Source: Candidatus Reidiella endopervernicosa
GTDB lineage: Bacteria > Pseudomonadota > Gammaproteobacteria > GCF-013343005
Length of the DNA: 64,000 bases
NCBI RefSeq assembly: GCF_013343005.1
Contig: NZ_CP054491.1
Location: 2,710,501 to 2,774,500, forward strand
Direction of reading: 5' to 3'
The translations under genes and the position numbers were made by a program. A model generated the notes under the pieces. That model was not told the origin of the DNA and ran no database searches. It saw only the letters and a list, made by a program, of their open reading frames with translations. Shown piece by piece: positions 18,693 through 27,695 of this stretch; positions within the stretch are counted from its first letter, which is position 1, and every line of letters starts with the position of its first letter.

Positions 18693-18997
18693 TCAGTAAT
18701 GCCACAGGCAATTATCAATAAGTTGCCGACCAAAAATAATTGGGAAATGCCCTACCATCGCTATAATTGGGTATTACGAAATAGATTTATTCCAAATCCA
18801 ACCTGTTTTCTTCCCTTGTCGATAATCCTGAGTACAGATGATCGCCTCATCACAATGCACTACGGAGAAAATCGTCACCCTGGCACATTGCTCTCTACAT
18901 CAAACATACCTACTAGTATTACCTATCCATCCGATTGACCCCTCCCAGCACGCTACGGTAACGTAGCTCGAAATTTGTGAGCAGCGACGGCAGAGAG

Positions 18998-19240
18998 ATG
19001 ACCCGCAAAAAGAGCAAAACACCCGGTTTCGAGACTGCACTTGAGGAACTTGAGCAGCTGGTAGAGAAGATGGAATCTGGTGAAACGACCCTGGAAGAGT
19101 CACTCAAGGACTTTGAACGCGGCATCGAACTGACCCGAACCTGCCAGACGCAGCTAAAAGAAGCCGAACAGAAAGTCGAGATCCTACTGCAGAGAGAGGG
19201 TGAGACGGAGCTTGAGCCCTTCAGTGAAGATAAGGAGTAG
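18998..19240 (+). CDS. xseB: Exodeoxyribonuclease VII small subunit
   Basis: An 80-residue helical protein with the XseB core FETALEELEQLVEKMESGE and the LEESLKDFERGIELTRTC helix. It pairs with XseA to make exonuclease VII, which degrades single-stranded DNA. I start at the ATG at 18,998, preceded by GGCAGAGAG, not at the GTG 21 nt earlier. It ends 5 nt before ispA, the common gammaproteobacterial order xseB-ispA-dxs. Confidence 0.93.
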   Translation: MTRKKSKTPGFETALEELEQLVEKMESGETTLEESLKDFERGIELTRTCQTQLKEAEQKVEILLQREGETELEPFSEDKE

Positions 19241-19245
19241 ACAGC

Positions 19246-20133
19246 ATGCTTGCAGAGTTCCTCACCGAGGCTCGCCAGCGGGTTGATACCGCCCTCGGCC
19301 AGCTGTTACCTGCTGCGTCGATCCACCCTGCCCAGCTGCATGAGGCGATGCGCTACTCCGTTTTCAACGGCGGTAAGCGCGTGCGTCCAGCGCTGGTCTA
19401 CGCTACCGGGCGCGCACTCAATAACGATAGTGAACGTCTCGATATTGCCGCCTCTGCCGTCGAACTGATCCACGCCTATTCGCTGGTCCATGACGACCTG
19501 CCAGCAATGGACGATGACGATCTGCGCCGCGGCAAACCGACCTGTCATAAGGCGTTCGATGAGGCCACCGCAATTCTGGCCGGTGATGCCCTACAGACCC
19601 TTGCCTTCCACATCATCGCCCACAACCATTCCATTGATGAAGATGGCAGCCGTCGTATTGGCATGATCGAGAGCCTGGCCCTCGCCTCCGGTTCACGCGG
19701 TATGGCTGGCGGCCAGGCCATCGATCTGGCCGCAGTGGGTGAAACCATGGATATCGCCCAACTCGAGGATATGCATATCCACAAGACCGGCGCACTGATT
19801 CGCGCCAGCGTCAAACTCGGTGCACTCTGCAGCGACCAGATCACATCGAATCAGCTGGAGCGACTCGACCACTACGCCAAGTGCATCGGCCTCGCCTTCC
19901 AGATTCGTGACGACATTCTCGATATTGAGGGCGACACCGAAACCATCGGCAAGACACAGGGCGCCGATATCGCACTCAACAAACCGACCTATCCCGCACT
20001 GCTCGGGCTGGACGGTGCCAAGGAACGTGCCGTCGATCTACGCAACGATGCACTGCAAGCACTGGAGCCCTTCGGCGAAGGTGCTGATCTGCTTAGAGAA
20101 CTCGCCAAATATATTGTTGATCGGGTCAGCTAA
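19246..20133 (+). CDS. ispA: Farnesyl diphosphate synthase (polyprenyl synthetase family)
   Basis: The 295-residue enzyme condenses dimethylallyl or geranyl diphosphate with isopentenyl diphosphate to make farnesyl diphosphate, the precursor of quinone tails and undecaprenyl phosphate. The first aspartate-rich motif is HDDLPAMDDDD (from residue 82) and the second RDDILD. GGKRVRPAL is the diphosphate-binding start. The gene lies between xseB and an isochorismatase-like gene, with dxs downstream, so the group couples the first step and an elongation step of isoprenoid synthesis. Confidence 0.95.
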   Translation: MLAEFLTEARQRVDTALGQLLPAASIHPAQLHEAMRYSVFNGGKRVRPALVYATGRALNNDSERLDIAASAVELIHAYSLVHDDLPAMDDDDLRRGKPTCHKAFDEATAILAGDALQTLAFHIIAHNHSIDEDGSRRIGMIESLALASGSRGMAGGQAIDLAAVGETMDIAQLEDMHIHKTGALIRASVKLGALCSDQITSNQLERLDHYAKCIGLAFQIRDDILDIEGDTETIGKTQGADIALNKPTYPALLGLDGAKERAVDLRNDALQALEPFGEGADLLRELAKYIVDRVS

Positions 20134-20156
20134 CCCAGCAACCATTCGGAGTCCCC

Positions 20157-20720
20157 ATGTCCCAGACCCTGTTGTGCGACAGCGGCCAGAGCCTGCTGAC
20201 CATCATCGATATCCAGCCACGTCTCGCCAGTGCAATGCCCGAGGCATCACACCGCCGCGTCATCGACAACAGTCGTCGTCTGCTTGCGGCCGCCACTCTA
20301 CTCGAAGTCCCACAGCTGATCAGTGAACAGTATCCGAAGGGGCTGGGCCATACTGAAGCGGAGCTTCTCGATGGGCTCAGCGGTGAGCGACAGATACTCG
20401 ATAAGAGCTGCTTCTCCTGCGAGGCCTCGGAGACAATCCGCAGCGCTGTGATCGATAGCGGTCGTCGACAGCTAATCCTGGCCGGAATGGAGGCGCATAT
20501 CTGCGTACTGCAGACCGCACTCGCCTTCACCCGCGCTGGGTTACAGGTCTTTGTGGTAGAGGATGCGATCTGCTCACGCGTCGAGAGCAACCACGCCAAT
20601 GCCGCCGCGCGCATGCGCGAAGCGGGCGTGGTGATCACCAACACCGAATCGGTACTGTTTGAGTGGCTGCGTGATGCGCGTCATGAACAGTTCAAGGCGA
20701 TCTCCGCACTGGTCAAGTAG
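20157..20720 (+). CDS. Isochorismatase-family hydrolase
   Basis: A 187-residue alpha/beta hydrolase of the cysteine-hydrolase (isochorismatase-like) family. The catalytic Asp is in TIIDIQPRLA, and the nucleophile Cys is in GMEAHICVLQTAL after the usual cis-peptide region. Family members cleave isochorismate, nicotinamide or similar compounds; no substrate can be given, and the protein resembles the YcaC/hydrolase branch. It sits between ispA and dxs, 23 nt after ispA, which suggests cotranscription but no shared pathway. Confidence 0.88.
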   Translation: MSQTLLCDSGQSLLTIIDIQPRLASAMPEASHRRVIDNSRRLLAAATLLEVPQLISEQYPKGLGHTEAELLDGLSGERQILDKSCFSCEASETIRSAVIDSGRRQLILAGMEAHICVLQTALAFTRAGLQVFVVEDAICSRVESNHANAAARMREAGVVITNTESVLFEWLRDARHEQFKAISALVK

Positions 20721-20825
20721 CCCCCTGATTTGTAGCACTATTTATTACCCAATCAGATAGATTTCCTTGCAACAGAGCGGTGTGCAACCGATAATTGAGC
20801 GCTTTCCCTAAAGAAATGACCTTTC

Positions 20826-22718
20826 ATGAGCGCTGACAGCCGCTACCCCCTACTGGAGACGATCGAGACCCCTGCCGAATTGCGGGCGCTTGATGACGCC
20901 CGTCTACCAGAACTGGCCGAGGAGCTACGCGCCTTTCTGATCGAATCGGTCAGCCAGACCGGGGGACATCTCGCCTCCGGTCTGGGCACGGTCGAGCTCA
21001 CCATCGCCCTCCACTACGTCTTCAACACCCCTGAAGACCGCCTGGTCTGGGATGTTGGCCACCAGAGCTATCCACACAAGATTCTCACCGGCCGCCGTAA
21101 AGCGATGCCGACACTACGCCAGAAAGGTGGCCTGGCTGGCTTCCCCAAACGCGAAGAGAGCCCCTACGACACCTTCGGCGTCGGCCACTCCAGCACCTCA
21201 ATCAGCGCCGCACTCGGCATGGCAATCGCCGCCGCCCAGCAGCAGAGTGAACGCAAGGTTATAGCCGTTATAGGTGACGGTGCGATGACTGCCGGCGAGG
21301 CCTTCGAGGCGCTCAACCATGCAGGTGATCTCGACGCCAATCTGCTGGTGATCCTCAACGACAACGACATGTCGATCTCTCCCAATGTGGGTGGCATGTC
21401 GAACTACCTCGCCCGCCTGCTCTCAGGGCGCTTCTACTCCTCGGTCCGCGAGGGCAGCAAAAAGGTGCTCGAGCACGTGCCACCGGTGTGGGAGATTGCC
21501 CGTCGTGCCGAGGAGCATATGAAGGGAATGGTCGTTCCCGGCACCCTCTTCGAGGAGCTTGGATTCAACTACATCGGCCCGATCGATGGTCACGACATGT
21601 CGACACTGGTCCAGACGCTGAGCAACCTGAGCTCACGCAAGGGGCCGCAGTTCCTACATATCGTCACGCGCAAGGGCAAGGGCTACACCCCTGCCGAGGA
21701 CAACCCCTGCGGCTATCACGGTGTTGGCAAATTTGATCCCGATTGCGACACCATCGACAACACACCAGGCGCCTCTCCCAGCTACACCGAGGTGTTCGGG
21801 CAGTGGCTCTGTGACATGGCTGAAACGAGTAGTGATCTGGTCGGCATTACCCCCGCGATGCGAGAAGGTTCGGGGCTGGTCGAATTCTCCGAACGTTTTC
21901 CAGATCGCTACTTCGATGTCGGCATTGCTGAGCAGCATGCCGTCACCCTCGCCGCAGGCCTCGCCTGCGAGGGGATCAAACCAGTCGTAGCGATCTACTC
22001 CACCTTCCTGCAGCGCGCCTACGATCAGCTGATCCATGACGTGGCACTGCAGAACCTGCCGGTGCTCTTTGCTATCGACCGCGCCGGTCTGGTCGGCCCT
22101 GACGGCCCAACACACGCTGGCAGCTTCGATCTGAGTTACCTGCGCTGTATTCCCAACATGGTGGTGATGGCCCCATCCAACGAGAACGAATGTCGTCAGA
22201 TGCTCTCTACCGGCTACCGCCATAACGGACCCGCCGCAGTTCGCTACCCACGCGGACGCGGTCCCGGCGTTACCATCGACTCCGGGCTTGAGCCTCTGCC
22301 GATCGGCAAGGCCGAGCTGGTACGGGAAGGAAAAGGGGTTGCGATCTTCTGTTTCGGCACCCTGCTTGAACAGGCGTTAGTCGCCGCTGACCAATTCAAC
22401 GCAACCGTTATCAATATGCGCTTTGTGAAACCGCTTGATGAGGAGATGGTGCTACGCGTCTCAGCCAATCATCAGCTGCTGGTTACGGTTGAAGATAATG
22501 CCGTAGCTGGCGGTGCAGGTAGCGCCGTCGCCGAAGCCCTGGCAGCCCACGGCGTTGAACGCCCGCTGCTGCAGCTCGGCCTGCCAGACACCTTTGTCGA
22601 TCACGGCTCTCGTGAGGAGCTTCTGGCCGACTGTGGACTTGATTCAGCCGGAATCGCCCACACTATAGAGGTGCAGCTTTCCGACGCTACTGCTAAAATC
22701 AGCGCCAGCCAGCAATAA
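20826..22718 (+). CDS. dxs: 1-deoxy-D-xylulose-5-phosphate synthase
   Basis: The 630-residue thiamin-diphosphate enzyme joins pyruvate and glyceraldehyde 3-phosphate, the first step of the MEP isoprenoid pathway. Visible signatures include [16 protein letters not shown], the diphosphate-binding [18 protein letters not shown] with the later NDN, the transketolase segment [17 protein letters not shown] and [15 protein letters not shown]. About 100 nt separates it from the isochorismatase, so it could have its own promoter. Length and motifs match Dxs of E. coli. Confidence 0.97.
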   Translation: MSADSRYPLLETIETPAELRALDDARLPELAEELRAFLIESVSQTGGHLASGLGTVELTIALHYVFNTPEDRLVWDVGHQSYPHKILTGRRKAMPTLRQKGGLAGFPKREESPYDTFGVGHSSTSISAALGMAIAAAQQQSERKVIAVIGDGAMTAGEAFEALNHAGDLDANLLVILNDNDMSISPNVGGMSNYLARLLSGRFYSSVREGSKKVLEHVPPVWEIARRAEEHMKGMVVPGTLFEELGFNYIGPIDGHDMSTLVQTLSNLSSRKGPQFLHIVTRKGKGYTPAEDNPCGYHGVGKFDPDCDTIDNTPGASPSYTEVFGQWLCDMAETSSDLVGITPAMREGSGLVEFSERFPDRYFDVGIAEQHAVTLAAGLACEGIKPVVAIYSTFLQRAYDQLIHDVALQNLPVLFAIDRAGLVGPDGPTHAGSFDLSYLRCIPNMVVMAPSNENECRQMLSTGYRHNGPAAVRYPRGRGPGVTIDSGLEPLPIGKAELVREGKGVAIFCFGTLLEQALVAADQFNATVINMRFVKPLDEEMVLRVSANHQLLVTVEDNAVAGGAGSAVAEALAAHGVERPLLQLGLPDTFVDHGSREELLADCGLDSAGIAHTIEVQLSDATAKISASQQ

Positions 22719-22741
22719 CCGAGTTATTTTCTAGGATTTCG

Positions 22742-23122
22742 ATGACACCCCGTTACACACTTAAGGTCCTTACGGAGTTCGCTTCAGCACACTCGCTGCG
22801 CGACTATCCGGGTGACTGCCGCCGTCTCCACGGCCACAACTGGAAGGTTGAGGTCGAGGTGGTTGCGCATGCATTGGACAGTGTCGGGATGGGAATCGAT
22901 TTCAAGGTGATCAAGCGTGCCGCCGCTGAAGTCGGCGATCGTCTTGATCACCACTATCTCAACGAGGTCGAACCGTTCGATCGTATCAACCCTACGGCCG
23001 AGAATCTTGCGGCCTACTTCTTTCAGGAATTAGCAACCCTGATCAACGACGATCGCGTCAAGATCAGCGCAGTAACCCTGTGGGAAACTGACCGCGCCAG
23101 TGTGCGCTACACAGAGGATTAG
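22742..23122 (+). CDS. queD: 6-carboxy-tetrahydropterin synthase
   Basis: A 126-residue member of the 6-pyruvoyl-tetrahydropterin synthase family, which converts dihydroneopterin triphosphate into 6-carboxytetrahydropterin for queuosine. Zinc ligands are the His in [11 protein letters not shown] and the HGH in RLHGHNW, with the catalytic Cys in [15 protein letters not shown] follows. Its neighbour FolE2 (3 nt downstream) makes the substrate, so the pair is the entry to 7-deazaguanine synthesis. The family call is sure; the QueD role comes from length and context. Confidence 0.92.
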   Translation: MTPRYTLKVLTEFASAHSLRDYPGDCRRLHGHNWKVEVEVVAHALDSVGMGIDFKVIKRAAAEVGDRLDHHYLNEVEPFDRINPTAENLAAYFFQELATLINDDRVKISAVTLWETDRASVRYTED

Positions 23123-23127
23123 TATTG

Positions 23128-23934
23128 ATGAACCAGAGTGCAAAGCCGATCGCTGACGTACAGAACAGCGCAGATACCCGCCAGATTGCGATCAATAAGG
23201 TCGGCATCAAGGACATTCGCCACCCTATTCGGGTCAAGGACCGCTCTGAAGGCGATCAGCACACCATCGCCAACTTCAACATGTATGTGAACCTGCCCCA
23301 TAACTTCAAGGGCACCCACATGTCACGCTTCGTTGAGATTCTCAACCATCAGGATCGTGAGATCAGCGTGGAGTCGTTCGAGACGATGTTAAGCGAGATG
23401 GTTGAGCTACTAGAGGCGGGTTCTGGTCACATCGAGATGAACTTCCCCTACTTCATCAACAAGACCGCGCCTATCTCCGGTGTACAGAGCCTGCTCGATT
23501 ACGATGTCACCCTGATCGGTGAGATTCACGACGGCAAGATCGACACCAACATCAAGGTTGTTGTGCCGGTCACCAGCCTCTGCCCCTGTTCGAAGAAGAT
23601 CTCTGAGCGCGGCGCCCACAATCAGCGCTCACACGTCACCGTCAATGTGCGTACTAGTCAGTTCATGTGGATCGAAGAGGTGATCGAGCTGGTCGAGCAG
23701 GAGGCCTCCTGCGAGCTGTTTGGTCTACTGAAACGCCCTGATGAGAAGTTTGTTACCGAGCGTGCCTACGACAACCCAAAGTTCGTCGAGGATATGGTCC
23801 GTGATGTGGCGGCCCGTCTGAATGCCGATGAGCGCATCAACTACTATGTGGTCGAGTCGGAGAACTTCGAGTCGATCCACAACCACTCCGCCTACGCACT
23901 GATCGAACGCGATAAGGCTGCAGACCCCGTATAA
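23128..23934 (+). CDS. folE2: GTP cyclohydrolase IB
   Basis: This enzyme turns GTP into dihydroneopterin triphosphate, feeding queuosine and folate synthesis. The FolE2 signature [12 protein letters not shown] holds the catalytic cysteine, and [15 protein letters not shown] follows. FolE2 enzymes are not strictly dependent on zinc and often replace FolE when zinc is scarce; whether that applies here is unknown. The ATG at 23,128 is used, one codon after an in-frame TTG. It follows queD almost directly. Confidence 0.95.
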   Translation: MNQSAKPIADVQNSADTRQIAINKVGIKDIRHPIRVKDRSEGDQHTIANFNMYVNLPHNFKGTHMSRFVEILNHQDREISVESFETMLSEMVELLEAGSGHIEMNFPYFINKTAPISGVQSLLDYDVTLIGEIHDGKIDTNIKVVVPVTSLCPCSKKISERGAHNQRSHVTVNVRTSQFMWIEEVIELVEQEASCELFGLLKRPDEKFVTERAYDNPKFVEDMVRDVAARLNADERINYYVVESENFESIHNHSAYALIERDKAADPV

Positions 23935-23963
23935 GCAAGACTCCTTAGTCTGCTCAGCGCGAA

Positions 23964-24635
23964 TTAGAAGCGCTTGCGCAGCTTCATCATGCCGTTCTCG
24001 TTTACCACGGTTAGCTGCCCCAGAAACGACATTCCCAACAGTGCCTCCGTAGGAAAGTCCCCCTCAAGCACCATCGCGTCGACATCATTCAACTCGATAG
24101 CCCCTACCTTCACACTACTCAATTTAAGGTGGTAAGCCCGTTCGATGCCTGAAGCGGTACTAACGCGCGCCTCGGTACCGTGCAGCCTGAAATCGATTCC
24201 CAGACGTCGTGCGTCGTTTGCATTCAGCGCCACGGCTGAAGCTCCAGTATCGGCGAGAAAGTCGACCATCTGACCATTAATACTGCCAGTGGTGCGGTAC
24301 ATACCGGCGTTATCGATGGCAATAATCACCTCACTCGGTACGGCCGAGGCATAGTTGGCTCCGACCTCGTTTCCAAGCGGCAAACGGCTCTCTTTTCCAT
24401 CAATCTCGACCACCGCAAACTGACTATCCGCCGAGATCAGGCGCACACCCTCTGGGGACTCACTACCGACAGAGAGCACTCTTCGCTTACCATCGATCTT
24501 CATCACCGCTTTATTCTTGAACAGCCCCATTACCTGCAGCTTCTCGACGGCTATCGCCGGTGCAGTTAGAGAGGCCAGCAAAACAGCTATTCCTATCACT
24601 CTAAACACTCTACATCTCCTTTGTGCCATTGCCAT
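23964..24635 (-). CDS. Exported retropepsin-like aspartic protease family protein
   Basis: A 223-residue protein with a signal peptide (VIGIAVLLASLTAPAIA) after a basic start. The C-terminal half is a single pepsin-like half-domain with the FLADTGASAVALN active-site motif and a later hydrophobic G segment (LLGMSFLGQ), as in clan AA proteins of the TIGR02281 type. Such enzymes act as dimers; substrates are unknown. The protein should be periplasmic or membrane-anchored. It diverges from the yjbQ gene, sharing the 90-nt region between them. Confidence 0.85.
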   Translation of the reverse strand: MAMAQRRCRVFRVIGIAVLLASLTAPAIAVEKLQVMGLFKNKAVMKIDGKRRVLSVGSESPEGVRLISADSQFAVVEIDGKESRLPLGNEVGANYASAVPSEVIIAIDNAGMYRTTGSINGQMVDFLADTGASAVALNANDARRLGIDFRLHGTEARVSTASGIERAYHLKLSSVKVGAIELNDVDAMVLEGDFPTEALLGMSFLGQLTVVNENGMMKLRKRF

Positions 24636-24725
24636 TCATTATGGTGTCATCATCGCTATTGCGCCATCTTGCCGGTCAAACACTCTGACAGGTAGAGTAT
24701 CGAAAAGTTGAATTGGAGTTTAGAT

Positions 24726-25127
24726 ATGACGCACCAGACGATTAGCATCACCACACCCGCCCACCAGTCGATGGTCGAAATCACCCGTGAGGTAAATGCC
24801 AATATATCAAAGCTGGGTGTTGATGATGGCGTGGTACATCTCTTTGTCGAGCACACCACCTGCGGGCTCTTTATCAATGAGAACGCCGACCCGGACGTAG
24901 TCGGTGATCTGCTGCGACGTTTCGAAAAACTGGTGCCCTGGCACGATCCAGCTGACCGTCATGCAGAGGGCAACACCGCCGCACATCTGCGCAGCATCAT
25001 GACGGGTTGCTCGCTCACTATTCCGGTAGCTCAGGGTCGACTGCTATTGGGAACGTGGCAGGGGATCTATCTGGCCGAGTTTGACGGGCCACGCACGCGC
25101 CGAGCGGTCATCTCCACACTCAAATAG
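24726..25127 (+). CDS. YjbQ/UPF0047 family protein
   Basis: A small protein with the UPF0047 signatures: HLFVEHTTCGLFINENAD and the GNTAAHLRS segment, then the LLLGTWQGIYLAEFDGPR end. YjbQ of E. coli has a weak thiamin-phosphate-synthase-like activity, but the real role is unsettled. The ATG at 24,726 (MTHQT, 133 residues) follows GGAG and is preferred to an upstream TTG. A strong terminator follows directly. Confidence 0.92.
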   Translation: MTHQTISITTPAHQSMVEITREVNANISKLGVDDGVVHLFVEHTTCGLFINENADPDVVGDLLRRFEKLVPWHDPADRHAEGNTAAHLRSIMTGCSLTIPVAQGRLLLGTWQGIYLAEFDGPRTRRAVISTLK

Positions 25128-25131
25128 TGCG

Positions 25132-25168
25132 GCAAAAAAAACGCCGGCAGTTGCCAGCGTTTTTTTCA
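25132..25168. terminator. Bidirectional terminator between yjbQ and the 637-residue gene
   Basis: An ACGC...GCGT stem with inner GGCA/TGCC arms is flanked by seven or more As on the left and seven Ts on the right. It serves the yjbQ gene from the left and the minus-strand gene ending at 25,197 from the right. Confidence 0.92.
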
Positions 25169-25196
25169 GGCTGAAATTATTAGCCCTGCTGCTGCA

Positions 25197-27110
25197 TTAG
25201 ATCAGCGAGAGACTGAGAATGCCTTCCATCTTCTCTGCGGTCTCAGACTTACCGGTACGGCTATCACCGACCAGCGCGATGGTAATATTGACCTCCTCAA
25301 CGTTACCACCCAGACGATCTCGTTTCTCTCGACCACACTGCTTGATCAGATGGATCAGATCCTGACCAAGACGCACTGGAGCGACCTGCTCAACATCATC
25401 ACGATCGCCATAGCCACAGCGCGTCAGATCCTCGTCACTGTTGCCACTGTAGACACCCGCCATCAGCTGACTGTGGGCGACACCGACGCGCATCTCGCCA
25501 CGATCGGCCAGCGCCTTCATCTCGCCAATAAACTGCCCCTCATTCTCTTTGTACTTCTCGTAGAGATCGGGATGCAGCACGGTGCCATCGTTATCGACCA
25601 GCAGTGGGAAGGGGTTGGCCCAGTAGCTACTCTCCTTGGCACCGCGATGGGTCTTGGTGCTACCCGCTGCCACACGCTCACCAAGGCGGAAATGTTCAAT
25701 CGCCGTCTCTACCGACATATTAGTATCGACAGTGCACTCACCCTCTTCTATAAGAGCGAAATTATTCATATAGAGCAGCGCATCGAGCACATGCCCCTGC
25801 GCTACCTCAGCCTCATCGGTTACCGGCACAATCTGGCGGGCGTTTGAACCCGTCTCCTTGTTGTAGCCGACCTCCTGTCCAATCATCTTGGTCTTGGCGT
25901 GCTCACTAAAACCATCCAGACAGGCAAAGGCTCCGGTCTCGGTACCAAAGAACATCAAACGGGCCAGGTTATCATCGCCCTTCTCCAGCGCTACTCGGCC
26001 CATGTCGTCGGCCTTAACCACCATTTCAGCAATATAGGGCTCACCCTCGCCATCAAAACGGACCACGTTACGCGTACAACCGCAATGCAGCGGCATCTCG
26101 CCATTACGGATCGCGAGCACATTGTGCAGGGTCAGAATCGGCTTCTTCGAATAGCCAAAATACTTCAGCTCATCGCGATCGGGCACCATGCCGATCAGCA
26201 TCTGGTTCTTCTCATCCCAGAAGTAACCGAGGTCGTTATCACCCGCATTGGGATCACCGAAGATGAAGATACCGTCGGGACGGCGGTTACTCTTGATCTC
26301 ATCAATACTGGCGAAGGGGAAGAGATTAAGCAGACCTGGTTCCATCTCAATCGAGCCACGTGACTTATTGATATAGGCAACGATAAGCGAACGACCTACC
26401 TGCAACGGCACTGATACCCACTCCTTGGCAACAAAATTACTTTCGTTGAAGGGGTTGTAGTCGAGCTCGTAGAAAGGATTGGCACGTTTGTTCGAGGGGG
26501 TTGAGTAGTCGACACCGGTTTTGATATCGGCTGCGATGGTCAGTGGCACATGGGCCAGTGAAGTGTAATCGGCAGGTAGATTGAGATAGTGACCCGAAAT
26601 CTCGCCAGCGGTTACGTTGGGAGTTGCATCCATACCCCAGGTACGACGAACACCAACCTCGAGCCCTACCTTCTGCATCAGCTGACGGCGCGTTTCAAGA
26701 ATCAGGTCGGAGAGTGCCTGGCTCTTCTCGGTGACTTTGTCTTTAACGGTATCGGGTGTTTCAGAACCGCTTGAGACAACGGCGTTCTGCAGACGTACCA
26801 GACGCGAGTAGGCAGTACTGCGGAAGTGGTGATAGGCGCCATCTAGAAAACGTACTAGCGCCCTCGCCTTCTCCAGCTGCTCTGAATCCGTCGGTGCAGG
26901 CTCATCAAGCAGCGCTACGATCTCAGTAATGCCAACATGTTCGATAAAACCAATCTTCTGTTGCGCCTCAGAGCGTTGGCGCTCATCGCGTCCCTGCAGC
27001 TCACGAATGAACTCCATCTTGTAGATGTTGAGGTACTTGGCAAAGGCGAGGCTCTTGAGCAGCTGTGCAGGCGTGCTACAGCCGTCACGGATTTCGAGGA
27101 TCTGTTCCAT
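25197..27110 (-). CDS. Unrecognised 637-residue protein with C-terminal P-loop
   Basis: I cannot place this protein in a characterised family. It begins MEQILEIRDGCSTPAQ, is soluble in composition, and has a conserved-looking middle (FPFASIDEIKSNRRPDGIFIFGDPN, then KKPILTLHNVLAIRNGEMPLHCGC, here in parts). Near the very end is VGDSRTGKSET (about residues 614-624), which closely resembles the phosphate-binding loop GDSGIGKSE of HPr kinase/PEPCK-type proteins. Only 13 residues and a terminator follow, so no Walker-B or nucleotide-binding core comes after it. In the next frame the last codons read SLADLMQQQG, so a small frameshift at the end is possible but not shown. A CsoR-type palindrome lies upstream. 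Confidence 0.7.
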   Translation of the reverse strand: MEQILEIRDGCSTPAQLLKSLAFAKYLNIYKMEFIRELQGRDERQRSEAQQKIGFIEHVGITEIVALLDEPAPTDSEQLEKARALVRFLDGAYHHFRSTAYSRLVRLQNAVVSSGSETPDTVKDKVTEKSQALSDLILETRRQLMQKVGLEVGVRRTWGMDATPNVTAGEISGHYLNLPADYTSLAHVPLTIAADIKTGVDYSTPSNKRANPFYELDYNPFNESNFVAKEWVSVPLQVGRSLIVAYINKSRGSIEMEPGLLNLFPFASIDEIKSNRRPDGIFIFGDPNAGDNDLGYFWDEKNQMLIGMVPDRDELKYFGYSKKPILTLHNVLAIRNGEMPLHCGCTRNVVRFDGEGEPYIAEMVVKADDMGRVALEKGDDNLARLMFFGTETGAFACLDGFSEHAKTKMIGQEVGYNKETGSNARQIVPVTDEAEVAQGHVLDALLYMNNFALIEEGECTVDTNMSVETAIEHFRLGERVAAGSTKTHRGAKESSYWANPFPLLVDNDGTVLHPDLYEKYKENEGQFIGEMKALADRGEMRVGVAHSQLMAGVYSGNSDEDLTRCGYGDRDDVEQVAPVRLGQDLIHLIKQCGREKRDRLGGNVEEVNITIALVGDSRTGKSETAEKMEGILSLSLI

Positions 27111-27214
27111 AACGATTATGTCTTTGTCTTGTTTGAGTTATTCGGGCGCAGCCAATTGGCTGGCATCGATTATTTGGAAAACGCCATTATACCCGTCACA
27201 CTAGGGCGTAACTA

Positions 27215-27229
27215 TACCCCCAGGGGGTA
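27215..27229. promoter_or_regulatory. CsoR/FrmR-type operator-like palindrome
   Basis: TACCCCC-A-GGGGGTA is a perfect 7-bp inverted repeat. This is the TA-C-run/G-run-TA layout described for operators of CsoR-family repressors (copper, persulfide or formaldehyde sensors). It lies in the intergenic region between the divergent 637-residue protein and the 82-residue protein, so it could control either one. The window encodes no CsoR-like regulator. Confidence 0.45.
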
Positions 27230-27308
27230 ATTGGATTGATAGGCCCATAACTGTGAATCATCAGACGTCCTACTGATTTTCTCTATTAATTACAACAAGG
27301 TAAGCAAG

Positions 27309-27557
27309 ATGAGTACTCCTGAAGAAGCCGATAAAAACTTTAGAGATGAGCATCTCGCTGAACACTTCGCCGTCATCTACGCACCGCGCCGCAAACGCGA
27401 TCGTTACCCGGAGAATACCGTCGAACTCTTCCCTAGCGAGTCCACAGCGATGGATAGCGCTGACGCGAACCAAAAACGCTACCCCGCCTGTGTGCGCGGC
27501 CCTTTTCGCTCATCCGAAGGGTTGCGTCTCTTCTATCTGATTCGCTGGCTCGACTAA
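27309..27557 (+). CDS. Small hypothetical protein, 82 residues
   Basis: A hydrophilic protein (MSTPEEADKNFRDEH start) with several arginine-lysine pairs in the middle (APRRKRDR) and ending LFYLIRWLD. A GGTAAG stretch lies close upstream of the ATG. I recognise no domain. It lies 199 nt from the start of the divergent 637-residue gene, with the palindrome in between, so the two may respond to the same regulator. Independent evidence that it is translated is limited. Confidence 0.6.
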   Translation: MSTPEEADKNFRDEHLAEHFAVIYAPRRKRDRYPENTVELFPSESTAMDSADANQKRYPACVRGPFRSSEGLRLFYLIRWLD

Positions 27558-27695
27558 CCAGTTACCACCAGCCCTATCAAAGCTGGGTTTGTGAACCATG
27601 CACACCACAGACGTGACCCATCCCCCATCTTCTGCGGTCTCTTCTCGCTAGAGTCTCTTCTGACAGACTAGATAAGCACTCAAGCGGGAGTCACC

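Noticed and set aside
18472-18711. Open frame inside repeat copy 1 ending SFARALNYE, and similar ones in the other copies
   Set aside because: The frame ends alike in the copies, but single-base indels between them shift its upstream part, so start and first half are not conserved. It has no ribosome-binding site.
25500-25700. Frames inside the 637-residue gene suggesting a separate small gene
   Set aside because: They are nested in a continuous, well-composed frame and have no sites of their own.
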